A program made the position numbers and the translations under genes. The notes under the pieces were generated by a model. It was not told the origin of the DNA, did no database searches, and saw only the letters and a program-made list of their open reading frames with translations. From Rhizobiaceae bacterium (GTDB taxonomy: Bacteria; Pseudomonadota; Alphaproteobacteria; Rhizobiales; Rhizobiaceae), in the NCBI GenBank assembly GCA_023953845.1, contig JAMLJC010000001.1:496001-560000 (forward strand): DNA of 64,000 bases. Reading direction: 5' to 3'. This document shows positions 51,633-60,402 of this stretch, piece by piece (the first letter of the stretch is position 1; each line of letters starts with the position of its first letter).

Positions 51633-53132
51633 ATGCCTCGCTATCTCCTCGGCATAGACGCCGGGTCGACGCTCACCAAGGCCGCCATATTCGACATCCA
51701 GGGACGCGAGCTGGCGCGAGCAGCCGAGCCCGTGCCGCTTGATCGCCCGCATCCGGGATGGGTGGAATGCGACCCGGAAACGGCCTGGCATGCAGCAAGA
51801 GGCGCGATCCGCGAGGTCATAGCGAAGTCCGCTGTCGCGCCGACGGACATCGCGGCCATCGGTATTTCCGCAGCCATGGTCGGCGCATGGCTGGTGGACG
51901 CAGAAGGCAACGCCTTGCGCCCCGGCATCAACTGGGAAGACAGCCGCACGCAGGACATGCTCGACCAGAGGCTTGCGCAAGATCCTGATTTCTATTGCCG
52001 CATCTTCCGCGCCGACGGCTGCGTGATGCAGCAGGGCTGCAGCCTGCCTGTCGCCGCGTGGCTCCGCGAGAACGAGCCCGATACCTTCGCCCGTGCGGCG
52101 CATGTCTTCAGCTACAAGGATTTCCTGCGCATGAAGCTGACCGGCCTCGCCGCCGCCGACCGGACCGAGGCGGCCGTGGCGCCCGGCGACGCGCGCGGGA
52201 GGAGCCGCAGCCCGGAAATGTTCGCGCTGTTCGGACTCACGGATGTCCTCGACAAGTTCCCGAAAGCGCTGGATTCCGAGAGCCTGGCTGGCGCGCTCGC
52301 GAGAGAGGCCGCGCAGGACCTCGGCCTTGCCGAAGGCACGCCGGTAGCCATCGGAGCCGGTGACGTTCCCTCAACCATCGTCGGTGCGAGCGCGCTTCAG
52401 GCGGGCACGGCGCTTGTAGTGCTCGGCACCACCTGCATCGCGGGCGTCGTTTCGGACGAGCCCGTCTTCACGCCGCCCGACCTCGGTCTTCTCTTCACCT
52501 TGCCCGACCGCGCATGGTTCCGGTCCATGGTCAACGTCGCCGGCACGCTCAACCTCGACTGGGCGATCGCCAACATCCTCGGCGAGACGGAACGCAGCGC
52601 CGATCTGTTCGTCCGCCTCGACGCCATGGTTTCCGCCGTATCAATCGGCTGCGACGGCGTCGTCTATCTGCCCTACCTCTCCGAGAGCGGCATCATCGCG
52701 CCCGTCTTTGACCAGCGCGCCCGCGCAGGCTTCTTCGGACTGACGCCGCGCCACGGTCGCGCCCACATGATGCGCGCCGTCTATGAAGGCGTCATCCTCG
52801 CGATCCGTGACCTGCTGCAGCATCTGCCTACGGTCGAAGGCGATATCCTGCTTACCGGCGGCGGCGCGAACAGCCGCGTCTGGACACAGATGCTGGCGGA
52901 TGCGACCGGCAAGCCGATTGCCGTGCCCTCGGGATCGGAGTTCGGTGCGCGCGGCGCGGCGCTTCTGGCCGCAACCTCGATCGGCCTTTATCCCTCCGTT
53001 CGCCACGCATCCGTTTCGACGCGGGAAATCGCCCGCCGGCAGGAACCGTCTCGCGGCTTGCAGGGCGCATGGGACCGGGCCTTCGCCAACTATGCACGCC
53101 AGCGCGACATGATTCTGCAACGCCCCGATTGA
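51633..53132 (+). CDS. FGGY-family carbohydrate kinase
   Basis: ATP-dependent sugar or sugar-alcohol kinase (xylulokinase/L-ribulokinase relatives). The 499-residue protein has the first phosphate motif LLGIDAGSTLTKAAIFD, substrate-side NWEDSRTQDML and the FGGY second signature region GRAHMMRAVYEGVILAIRDL, followed by LTGGGANSRVWTQMLAD. The substrate cannot be told from sequence. It begins the plus-strand sugar locus, 54 bases before the GntR regulator gene. Confidence 0.9.
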   Translation: MPRYLLGIDAGSTLTKAAIFDIQGRELARAAEPVPLDRPHPGWVECDPETAWHAARGAIREVIAKSAVAPTDIAAIGISAAMVGAWLVDAEGNALRPGINWEDSRTQDMLDQRLAQDPDFYCRIFRADGCVMQQGCSLPVAAWLRENEPDTFARAAHVFSYKDFLRMKLTGLAAADRTEAAVAPGDARGRSRSPEMFALFGLTDVLDKFPKALDSESLAGALAREAAQDLGLAEGTPVAIGAGDVPSTIVGASALQAGTALVVLGTTCIAGVVSDEPVFTPPDLGLLFTLPDRAWFRSMVNVAGTLNLDWAIANILGETERSADLFVRLDAMVSAVSIGCDGVVYLPYLSESGIIAPVFDQRARAGFFGLTPRHGRAHMMRAVYEGVILAIRDLLQHLPTVEGDILLTGGGANSRVWTQMLADATGKPIAVPSGSEFGARGAALLAATSIGLYPSVRHASVSTREIARRQEPSRGLQGAWDRAFANYARQRDMILQRPD

Positions 53133-53146
53133 CGCCGTTAGCCGAC

Positions 53147-53182
53147 GTGGTACATACCACTGGAAATAGCGGGATATACCGC
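53147..53182. promoter_or_regulatory. Two putative GntR (HutC-type) operators before the regulator gene
   Basis: GTGGTACATACCAC (53147-53160) has perfect six-base arms, and GCGGGATATACCGC (53169-53182) is a second, looser palindrome. They share the core GGNAYATACC, which fits the GT-N-TA-N-AC type site used by HutC-subfamily GntR proteins. The second ends four bases before the GntR start codon, suggesting autorepression. No ribosome site is visible between it and the ATG. Confidence 0.6.
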
Positions 53183-53186
53183 CGGC

Positions 53187-53936
53187 ATGGCAACCGAACT
53201 CACGCTCGAGGCTGACGCTCCGCTCTACCAGCGCATCGCGCGCTGGCTGGAGGAACAGATCGGTTCGGGCGCATTGCAGAGCGGCGACCGTGTTCCCTCC
53301 GAAAGACAGATCGCCGACGAGCTCGGCGCCAGCCGCATGACGGCGCGTCAGGCGCTGAAATCGCTTGAAAAGCGCGGACTGGTCGAAACGCGCGTCGGGC
53401 GCGGCGTCTTCGTCGCCCATCCCGTCATCGAGAAGGAATCGCGCACTCTCCACGGTTTTACGGAGGAGATGCAGCGCGGCGGCAGGAAAGTGTCGAGCGT
53501 CGTTCTCGATGCCGGCATCGGTGCGGCGGATGCCGAAGTGGCGCGCGGCCTCGACATCGCGGAGAACACGCTGGTCCACCGCCTCGTGCGCGTGCGTCTG
53601 GTCGATGCCGAGCCGCTCGCCATGGAACGCACCGAAATCCCCGTTTCGCTGGCGCCGGGTCTGCTCGAAAAGACGGACTTCTCCAAGGATTCGCTCTATC
53701 GCGTCCTGCGCGACGTCTACGGCGTCATTCCCACAGAGGCCGAGGAAACGGTGCGCGCCGACCTCGCCGACACGGCGGCGATTTCCGCGCTCCACATACC
53801 CGCCACCGCTCCGGTTCTCCGCTTCACCCGCCGCACCTTCGACAGCGCCGGGCGGCCGCTGGAATATGTGCGCTCCGTCTATCGGGCCGACTGCTTCACC
53901 ATGCGGGTCAAACTCAGTCTGACGAAGGCACCATGA
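53187..53936 (+). CDS. GntR-family regulator, HutC subfamily (UTRA domain)
   Basis: A 249-residue repressor with an N-terminal winged helix (PLYQRIARWLEEQIGSGALQ, DRVPSERQIADELGASRMTA) and a C-terminal UTRA ligand domain (ESRTLHGFTEEMQRGG, RLVRVRLVDAEPLAMERTEI). UTRA domains often bind sugar phosphates or amino sugars, which suits a sugar-uptake operon. Two palindromes directly upstream are its likely operator. It overlaps the SIS gene by four bases. Confidence 0.92.
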   Translation: MATELTLEADAPLYQRIARWLEEQIGSGALQSGDRVPSERQIADELGASRMTARQALKSLEKRGLVETRVGRGVFVAHPVIEKESRTLHGFTEEMQRGGRKVSSVVLDAGIGAADAEVARGLDIAENTLVHRLVRVRLVDAEPLAMERTEIPVSLAPGLLEKTDFSKDSLYRVLRDVYGVIPTEAEETVRADLADTAAISALHIPATAPVLRFTRRTFDSAGRPLEYVRSVYRADCFTMRVKLSLTKAP

Positions 53937-54670
53937 CCGACGCTCCCACAGCACAGGCCTATCTGACCGAACTGACCGCCCGTATCGGCGCGCTCTTCGC
54001 CGCCAATGCTGACGCGATCGCAAAGGCGGCCGACGCCGTCGAGGCTACGGCGAAGAAGGACGGGCTCGTCTATATCTTCGGCACCGGCCACAGCCATGTG
54101 CTGGCCGAGGAGGCGCATTATCGCGCCGGCGGTCTCGCGCTGACCGTTCCCATCCTTGCCACGGCGACCATGCTGCATGAAGGAGCGATCGCCTCGACCG
54201 CCTTTGAACGCATGTCGGGCGTCGTCCAGCCGATCTTCGACCGCTATCCGGTCGGGCCGAACGACGTGCTCTTCGTCGTCTCCAACAGCGGCGTGAACGC
54301 CGCACCGGTCGAAGCCGCGAAGATCGGCAAGGAGCGCGGCGCAACCGTGATCGCCATCACCTCGGAGACATATTCGCGGGAAGCTGCCCGAGGTCGCACA
54401 CGGCTTGCAGATGTCGCCGACATCGTCCTCGACAATGGCGCGCCTTCCGGAGACGCGACGATTCCCGTTTCGGGCAGCGAACTCAAGGTCGGGCCGGTGT
54501 CGACGTCGATCGGCGCGGCGCTGATGAATGCCGTGCTGGTTGAAGCTGCGGCGCGCCTGCAATCCTCCGGCGCGAGCGCGCCCATCTATCTCAGCGCCAA
54601 CATGCCGGGCGCGGCGGAAAACAACGCCGAACTGGTCAAGCGCTACAGACCGCGCAATCCGCATCTTTGA
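53933..54670 (+). CDS. SIS-domain sugar-phosphate isomerase-like protein (UPF0309 type)
   Basis: A 245-residue single SIS-domain protein: GLVYIFGTGHSHVLAEEAHY, VLFVVSNSGVNAAPVEAAKI (the Ser/Asn phosphate loop) and VIAITSETYSREAA. SIS proteins bind phosphosugars as isomerases, deaminases or sensors. The match to UPF0309-type SIS proteins suggests handling of amino-sugar or other hexose phosphates. It overlaps the GntR gene by four bases (ATGA) and precedes the binding protein by 43 bases. Confidence 0.9.
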   Translation: MTDAPTAQAYLTELTARIGALFAANADAIAKAADAVEATAKKDGLVYIFGTGHSHVLAEEAHYRAGGLALTVPILATATMLHEGAIASTAFERMSGVVQPIFDRYPVGPNDVLFVVSNSGVNAAPVEAAKIGKERGATVIAITSETYSREAARGRTRLADVADIVLDNGAPSGDATIPVSGSELKVGPVSTSIGAALMNAVLVEAAARLQSSGASAPIYLSANMPGAAENNAELVKRYRPRNPHL

Positions 54671-54713
54671 AGCATCGCCGCGCGTGGAACCGCGGCAAAC
54701 AGGGAGCAAGAAA

Positions 54714-55997
54714 ATGAAGTCCAGACTTTTCGCAGTCGCAGGTTTCGCCACGCTTCTGATGGCCGGCACCGCCTGGGCGGAGCCGGTGAGCATCACGCTC
54801 TGGCACATGGAGCAGCCGCCGCATCGCGTGCAGCGGATGCAGGAACTGCTCGACGAGTTCAACAAGGCGCATCCGGATATCGCGGTGAAGCAGGAGCCGC
54901 AGAGCTGGGGCGAGGTCTATGCCAAGGCGCCGGCCGCCTTCGCCGCCGGCACCGGGCCGGACCTGCTGTTCGGCATTCCGGACTTCACCACAGTCATCAA
55001 GGGCATCGACGCGGTCGTGCCGGTGGACGATCTCGCCAAGGATCTGGAGGCAAAGCACGGCTTCGTGCCGGCGACCATCGCGCCCTATCAGTATGACGGA
55101 CACACCTGGGCCATCCCCGCCTACAACATGGCGATCTCCATGTGGTACCGGAACAGCGCGCTGAAGGAAGCCGGCATCGAGGTGCCGAAGACCTGGAGCG
55201 AGTGGAAAGCAGCGGCCGAAAAGCTCTCCGTCGATGGCAAATACGGCGTCGGCCTGCCTGCCAACAAGCAGCTCTACACCGACCAGACCGTCTACGCGCT
55301 GATGGTCAACAGCGGCGCGCAGGATATCTATGCCGAGGATGGCGCGATCACCTTCGACAAGCCGGAGACGGTCGCCGCCTTCGAGACCTATGGCGCGCTG
55401 CAAAAGCTTTCGCCGCCGGATTCCACGAGCTGGACCTGGGGCGAGGCCGAGGCCTGCTTCGCAAGCGCTGCCTGCGGCACCATCCTCCAGTTCAGCGTTA
55501 TCAACACCTACGAGACGCAGGCGGAGGCCGATGCCGCCGACCTCGGCGTCGCCCCGGTGCCGCACGCCGACGACAAATCGGAGTCGGGCACGATCTCCTA
55601 CTCCAACGCCATCATGCTGACGACCAAGGACGAGGCCAAGCAGGCCGCCGCAAAGACCTTCCTGGCCTGGCTGCTGGAGCCCGCGAATTACGGCCGCTTC
55701 CTGACCATGGAGCCGGGGCTTTTCCTGCCCGTCACCAATGATGGAGCGACCGCGGAATCGTTCTGGAGCGATCCGGTCGTGACCAAGTACAAGGCCCAGG
55801 TCGAGACGATGATCGCCAACTCCAAGAACGGCAAGCTGTTCGGCTTCACCACCGGCAAGGTCTTCCCGTCCATCGGCGCGATCTCCGGCCAGAACGTCAT
55901 CGCCGAGGCGCTTCAGAAAATGGTCGTCGATGGCCAGAGCGCGGCCGATGCGGTGAAGTTTGGCCAGACCCGGATGAGCGAGATCGCGGGGAAATAG
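54714..55997 (+). CDS. ABC sugar-binding protein (CUT1, MalE-like)
   Basis: Periplasmic substrate-binding protein of the CUT1 importer. The 427-residue product has a signal peptide (residues 1-22, ending AWA) and then the family start VSITLWHMEQPP. YDGHTWAIPAYNMAISMWYR and FLAWLLEPANYGRFL are also typical. The ATG at 54714 has AGGGAG eight bases before it. It is followed by a large perfect inverted repeat before the permease genes, which may set its mRNA level above theirs. Confidence 0.92.
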   Translation: MKSRLFAVAGFATLLMAGTAWAEPVSITLWHMEQPPHRVQRMQELLDEFNKAHPDIAVKQEPQSWGEVYAKAPAAFAAGTGPDLLFGIPDFTTVIKGIDAVVPVDDLAKDLEAKHGFVPATIAPYQYDGHTWAIPAYNMAISMWYRNSALKEAGIEVPKTWSEWKAAAEKLSVDGKYGVGLPANKQLYTDQTVYALMVNSGAQDIYAEDGAITFDKPETVAAFETYGALQKLSPPDSTSWTWGEAEACFASAACGTILQFSVINTYETQAEADAADLGVAPVPHADDKSESGTISYSNAIMLTTKDEAKQAAAKTFLAWLLEPANYGRFLTMEPGLFLPVTNDGATAESFWSDPVVTKYKAQVETMIANSKNGKLFGFTTGKVFPSIGAISGQNVIAEALQKMVVDGQSAADAVKFGQTRMSEIAGK

Positions 55998-56019
55998 CCC
56001 GGGAGCGTGGCGGTATGAA

Positions 56020-56158
56020 GATACCCCCACCCCCAACCCCTCCCCACAAGGGGGAGGGGGACAATGTCGGCGCCTCCTCCTCCAGTGCCGGAAATGTTGG
56101 CGCTGCCCCTTCAGTATCCCCCTCCCCCTTGTGGGGAGGGGTTGGGGGTGGGGGTATC
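56020..56158. repeat. Perfect 42-bp inverted repeat between binding-protein and permease genes
   Basis: Left arm 56020-56061 and right arm 56117-56158 are exact complements over 42 bases (GATACCCCCACCCCCAACCC at the left edge), with a 55-base loop. The arms are runs of C and G, unlike the surrounding coding DNA. C-rich palindromic repeats of this look recur in intergenic DNA of Rhizobiales. Its right end lies 17 bases before the permease ATG, leaving no normal ribosome site. Confidence 0.85.
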
Positions 56159-56175
56159 CTTCCAGTGCACCAACT

Positions 56176-57048
56176 ATGACCTCCCATCGCCTCGCCTTCC
56201 TCTTCGTCACGCCGGCGCTCATCTTCCTCGCCGCAGTGCTCGGCTGGCCGCTGGTGCAGGCGATCATCCTCTCGTTCCAGAATGTCGGCGTGATCGGCAC
56301 GGCCGGAAGCTGGGTCGGCTTCGACAATTACGTCTCGGTCCTTGGCGGCGCCGGCTTCTGGAACGCCTTCGGGCGCAGCGTACTGTGGGTCGTCGCCAAT
56401 GCCGTCGTGCAGACGGCGCTTGCGCTTGGCGTGGCGCTGATCCTCCACCAGAAATTCCCCGGCGTGCGCATAGCCCGCACCTGGATCATCCTCACCTGGA
56501 TCGTGCCCACCGTGGTCGTCGTCATCATCTGGCGCTGGCTGTTGTCGACATCCGGCGGCATGGTCAATCCGCTGCTGATCCAGTTCGGGATCATCGACCG
56601 CCCGGTCGGCTTCTTCGCCACCCGCGAAGGCGCCATGGCCTCGCTGGTCATGATCAACTCCTGGCGCTGGTTCCCCTTCACCGCGCTGATGATGCTGGCC
56701 GGGCTGACGCGCATTCCCGCGGACCTCTACGAAGCTGCGCGCATAGATGGCGCGAGCGCGGTCAGGCGTTTCACCCGCATCACCTGGCCATTGCTCCAGC
56801 CGACGCTGATGGTTCTGGGCGTGGTCGGCACGCTGCTTTCCTTCAACGTCTTCGACGTGATCTGGCTGCTGACGGCGGGCGGCCCCTCACAGGCGACCCA
56901 GACGCTGCCGGTGCTGATCTACGAGACGGCCTTCAAGGGCTACAGACTCAGCGAGGCGGCCACCGTCTCCGTGCTCACCAGCCTGCTCCTGATGGGTTTC
57001 GCCCTGCTCGCCACGCGCGCCATGACGGCCAGCGAGGAGGCGAGATGA
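56176..57048 (+). CDS. ABC sugar permease (CUT1, MalF-like)
   Basis: A 290-residue inner-membrane permease with six helices, beginning LAFLFVTPALIFLAAVLGWP. The EAA loop EAARIDGASAVRRFTRITWP contacts the ATPase. The start at 56176 is chosen because the alternative GTG at 56131 is inside the inverted repeat and adds only Gly/Trp residues. No convincing ribosome site precedes the ATG. It overlaps the second permease gene by four bases (ATGA). Confidence 0.9.
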   Translation: MTSHRLAFLFVTPALIFLAAVLGWPLVQAIILSFQNVGVIGTAGSWVGFDNYVSVLGGAGFWNAFGRSVLWVVANAVVQTALALGVALILHQKFPGVRIARTWIILTWIVPTVVVVIIWRWLLSTSGGMVNPLLIQFGIIDRPVGFFATREGAMASLVMINSWRWFPFTALMMLAGLTRIPADLYEAARIDGASAVRRFTRITWPLLQPTLMVLGVVGTLLSFNVFDVIWLLTAGGPSQATQTLPVLIYETAFKGYRLSEAATVSVLTSLLLMGFALLATRAMTASEEAR

Positions 57049-57872
57049 AACGCACGCTGCCACAATCCCTTGCGCTCTATGGCGGGCTGGCGCTGCTCGT
57101 CCTCGTCATCGGCCTGCCCTTCTGGTGGGTGGTCACCGGCTCGATCAAGCTGCCCCGCGAAATCATCAGCCGCATACCGACGATGGTGCCGCATTCCTTC
57201 ACGCCGCAGCATTTCGAAAAGCTGTTCCAGTCGACGGATTTTCCGGCCTATTTCGTCAACAGCCTCGTGGTGGCGCTGTTCTCGACCGCCTTCACCATCG
57301 CTCTGGCGCTGCCGGCGGCCTACGCCTTCTTCCGGATGGAATTTCCGGGTCGCGCCGCGCTCTACCGCGTCATCCTGCTCGCCTATGCCTTCCCGAGCGT
57401 CGTCGTGCTCATCCCGATCTACGGGCTGTTCGCTCGGCTCGGTCTGATCGACACGCGCACCAGCCTCGTCATCGTCAACATCGCCTTCGCGCTGCCCTTC
57501 TCGATCTGGATGATGCGCTCCTTCCTCGCCTCGGTGCCGCGCGAGATCGAGGAAGCGGCCGTCATCGACGGCGCGCCGCCGCGCGTCATCCTCCTGCGCA
57601 TCCTGACGCCGCTGATCGCGCCGGGCATAGCCAGCGTCGCCATCTTCACCTTCATCGCTTCGTGGACAGAATATCTGTTCGCTTCCGTCCTCATCGTATC
57701 GGATGCGAAACGAACCGTTCCCGTCGGCTTCGCCGGCATCATCGGACAATACCAGATCGACTGGGGCCTGCTGCTCGCGGGCGCTACCGCCGCGACGATC
57801 CCCGTCGTCATCCTCTTCGCCTTCGTCGGCCGCTGGTTCGTCTCCGGCCTCACCGAAGGCGCGGTCAAATAG
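57045..57872 (+). CDS. ABC sugar permease (CUT1, MalG-like)
   Basis: A 275-residue permease with six helices and the MalG-type EAA motif EEAAVIDGAPPRVILLRILT. It begins MKRTLPQSLALYGGLALLVL. Its start overlaps the previous stop by four bases, and the ATPase gene follows after eight bases, so the three are one operon. It should pair with the MalF-like subunit. Confidence 0.92.
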   Translation: MKRTLPQSLALYGGLALLVLVIGLPFWWVVTGSIKLPREIISRIPTMVPHSFTPQHFEKLFQSTDFPAYFVNSLVVALFSTAFTIALALPAAYAFFRMEFPGRAALYRVILLAYAFPSVVVLIPIYGLFARLGLIDTRTSLVIVNIAFALPFSIWMMRSFLASVPREIEEAAVIDGAPPRVILLRILTPLIAPGIASVAIFTFIASWTEYLFASVLIVSDAKRTVPVGFAGIIGQYQIDWGLLLAGATAATIPVVILFAFVGRWFVSGLTEGAVK

Positions 57873-57880
57873 GGTCGCCC

Positions 57881-58966
57881 ATGGCAGGTCTCTCCCTCCA
57901 TTCCGTGAAGAAGCGCTTCGGCGAAACCGAAGTCATCACCGGCGTCGATCTGACCATCGAGGATGGCGAATTCGTCGTCTTCGTCGGTCCTTCGGGCTGC
58001 GGCAAGTCCACGCTGCTGCGCATGATCGCCGGGCTGGAAAGCACGACAGAGGGCCGCATCGAGATCGGCGGTAAGGACGTCACGCATGTCGATCCGGCCA
58101 GACGCGGCATCGCCATGGTCTTCCAGACCTACGCTCTCTATCCGCACATGACGGTAGCGGCGAATATGGGTTTCCCGTTGGAAATGGCCGGCCTGCCGCA
58201 GGCCGAGATCGACGCGAAGGTGGCCGAGGCCGCGCGCATCCTGCATCTCGAACCCTATCTCCAGCGTAAGCCGCGCGCGCTTTCCGGCGGCCAGCGCCAA
58301 CGCGTCGCCATCGGCCGCGCCATCGTGCGCCAACCGGAAGTGTTCCTGTTCGATGAGCCGCTTTCCAATCTCGATGCCGAACTGCGTGTGCAGATGCGCA
58401 TCGAGATCGCCCGGCTTCACCAGCAACTAGGCTCGACCATGATCTACGTCACGCACGATCAGGTGGAGGCAATGACGCTGGCGAGCCGCATCGTCGTGCT
58501 GCGCGCCGGCCATATCGAGCAGGTCGGCGCACCGCTGGAACTCTACCGCAATCCGGACAACATGTTCGTCGGCGGCTTTATCGGCTCGCCTCGCATGAAC
58601 TTCGTCAAGGCAAGGGTCGTGGGTAAGGAAAACGATAGCGTGGCGGTAAGCGCGCCGGCGATCGGCCTCGCCCGCCTTGTCGTCACGCCGCGCGGCAAGG
58701 CGCCCGCCGAAGGCACGGAGGTCACGCTCGGCATCCGGCCAGAGCATTTCGTTGCGCCGGATACCTCCGGGGCGGCGCTTGCCGGCGAGGTCAGCGTGAT
58801 CGAGCGCCTGGGCGGCGTGACCTATGTCCACGCCAACTTGTCCGACGGCAGCCTGGTGACGGTCGAAAGCCGTACCGACGAGCCGTTCGAAACAGGTGCG
58901 AAAGCCCGTTTCGGCATAGATGCGGGCAAGGTCTTTCTGTTCGATGCCGAGGGGCAGCGGGTGTAG
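57881..58966 (+). CDS. ABC transporter ATPase (UgpC/MalK-like)
   Basis: A 361-residue ATP-binding subunit for the CUT1 importer: Walker A GPSGCGKSTLL, signature LSGGQRQRVAIGRA, Walker B VFLFDEPLSNLD and switch histidine YVTHDQ. A C-terminal TOBE/MalK-type regulatory domain (about residues 240-361) follows. The start is the ATG at 57881. Its stop is 24 bases from the convergent acetyltransferase gene, and no terminator hairpin with T-run is visible between them. Confidence 0.93.
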   Translation: MAGLSLHSVKKRFGETEVITGVDLTIEDGEFVVFVGPSGCGKSTLLRMIAGLESTTEGRIEIGGKDVTHVDPARRGIAMVFQTYALYPHMTVAANMGFPLEMAGLPQAEIDAKVAEAARILHLEPYLQRKPRALSGGQRQRVAIGRAIVRQPEVFLFDEPLSNLDAELRVQMRIEIARLHQQLGSTMIYVTHDQVEAMTLASRIVVLRAGHIEQVGAPLELYRNPDNMFVGGFIGSPRMNFVKARVVGKENDSVAVSAPAIGLARLVVTPRGKAPAEGTEVTLGIRPEHFVAPDTSGAALAGEVSVIERLGGVTYVHANLSDGSLVTVESRTDEPFETGAKARFGIDAGKVFLFDAEGQRV

Positions 58967-58990
58967 CGGAACCGGCGAAAAAGGGGCGCC

Positions 58991-59626
58991 CTACCCGAAC
59001 CGTTTCGCCATGAATACCGAAGTCTGCGGCAGTCCTTCACCGCATACGACGTCGAAGCCAAGACTTCTATAGAACGCCTGCGCCTTCAGGTTTTGCGGGT
59101 GGACATCGAGATACATGCCACCCGATCCGGCCTCCGCCAGCCTTGCCTGAAGGAACCGCATGCAGGCAATCCCGATCCCCCTGCGCCGTGCTTGCGACAG
59201 CAGATCGATATGGCCATGGGATGCATAGGGTTTTAGAGCCGGCGGAATCGAGAGGTCCGGGTGATGGACGATCCGCCGCGCCCAATCGCTGCCGCGCCAA
59301 AGGTTCTCGTCCGGCCCGGGATCGGATATGCGCAGCCGAAGCCACGGATACCATTCGTCGGCGAGCCACGCATTGAAGGCTGCCGTGTCAGGCATGCCGA
59401 ACAGGTAGCCGGCAACGCCTTCCGGTCCTTCAATGGCAAAGGCAAAATCCGGCGCGCAGACCTGATAGGGCACGGCATAGATCATGCCCATCAGGTCGGG
59501 ATCGTCCTCACGGCTGGTCGCGTCCCTGCCGGCGTCGCCGGTTTTCAGGCAGACCCCGCAGAACGCCGCATGATCGTCGTTCGTCGCGCGGCGCAGGAAG
59601 AATCCTTCGCCGAAATCGAGGATCAT
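58991..59626 (-). CDS. GNAT-family acetyltransferase
   Basis: A 211-residue protein with the GNAT acetyl-CoA motif QARRRGIGIACMRFLQARLA (R-x-x-G-x-G/A) and MYLDVHPQNLKAQAFYRSLG at the end of the fold. Before it are MIYAVPYQVCAPDFAFAIEG and YLFGMPD. It overlaps the SDR gene by four bases (ATGA), so it is the last gene of the minus-strand sugar locus. It resembles the GCN5-type domain found in OGA-like acetyltransferases, but the substrate is unknown. Confidence 0.85.
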   Translation of the reverse strand: MILDFGEGFFLRRATNDDHAAFCGVCLKTGDAGRDATSREDDPDLMGMIYAVPYQVCAPDFAFAIEGPEGVAGYLFGMPDTAAFNAWLADEWYPWLRLRISDPGPDENLWRGSDWARRIVHHPDLSIPPALKPYASHGHIDLLSQARRRGIGIACMRFLQARLAEAGSGGMYLDVHPQNLKAQAFYRSLGFDVVCGEGLPQTSVFMAKRFG

Positions 59627-60393
59627 GAAGGCAGGATGCGGAAGTCCGCGCCCTCCGGCAGAAGCTGCCCCCCATCGACAACGATCGTCGTGCCGGTAAT
59701 GTATTCGGCGTCGTCGGAAGCCAGGAATAGAAAGGCGTTGGCGACGTCGCGCGGGCTGCCCAGCCTGCCGAGCGGAATGGCGTCCTCCATGCTCTTGATG
59801 AACTCCGGCCCGCGCTGCTCCCGGATCGCCTCCGTCATGATGTTGCCCGGCTCGACGCCGTTGACGGTGATGCCATAACCGGAAAACTCCAGCGCGGCCG
59901 AACGGATGAAACCGTTGATTCCGCCCTTGGACGCCGAATAATGGCCGTGGCCGGGGCTCGTCACGTGCGGCCCGGTGATCGACGAGGTGAACAACATGCG
60001 GCCGTAGTGCTGTGTCTTCATCGGCGCCAGCGCGGCGCGCGCCGCGTTGAAGCTGCCACGCAGGTTGACGCCCATGACGCGATCCCAGTCTTCCGGGCTG
60101 GTGTTCTCGATCAGCTGCCAGGGATAGATGCCAGCGTTCTGGACGACGATGTCGAGCCGGCCATGCTCCTTCAGGGCCAGCGTCACCGCGGCCTCGGCAT
60201 CCGCCATCTGCGAAATGTCGGTGCGTATGAACGGCACACCGAGTTCGGCGGCGGTCGCCTCGCCGGACGCCGCCTCGAAATCCGCAAGCACCAGCTTCGC
60301 CCCTTCTTCGGCGAAACGCAGAGCGATGCCCTTGCCGATCCCACGCGCCGCGCCGATGATCAGCGCGACCTTGCCCTCGAGCCTCCCTGCCAA
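59623..60393 (-). CDS. Short-chain dehydrogenase/reductase
   Basis: A 256-residue SDR with cofactor motif ALIIGAARGIGKGIALRFAE, NAG motif VVQNAGIYP, catalytic YSASKGG (Tyr and Lys) with Ser in FTSSITG, and late VDGGQLLPEG. The LADFEAA segment, with an Asp after the second strand, points to NAD(H). Given its position behind a CUT2 importer, oxidation of a sugar or sugar alcohol is likely. It overlaps the acetyltransferase gene by four bases and follows the permease gene by nine. Confidence 0.92.
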   Translation of the reverse strand: MAGRLEGKVALIIGAARGIGKGIALRFAEEGAKLVLADFEAASGEATAAELGVPFIRTDISQMADAEAAVTLALKEHGRLDIVVQNAGIYPWQLIENTSPEDWDRVMGVNLRGSFNAARAALAPMKTQHYGRMLFTSSITGPHVTSPGHGHYSASKGGINGFIRSAALEFSGYGITVNGVEPGNIMTEAIREQRGPEFIKSMEDAIPLGRLGSPRDVANAFLFLASDDAEYITGTTIVVDGGQLLPEGADFRILPS

Positions 60394-60402
60394 GTTTCTC
60401 TC

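Noticed and set aside
56131..56175. GTG start of the MalF-like permease at 56131
   Set aside because: The 15 extra residues are encoded by the palindromic repeat (Gly/Trp-rich) and the membrane protein starts naturally at MTSHRLAF.
57125..57880. In-frame extension upstream of the CUT1 ATPase gene
   Set aside because: The upstream residues are the wrong-phase translation of the permease gene; the ATG at 57881 starts the ATPase motif exactly.
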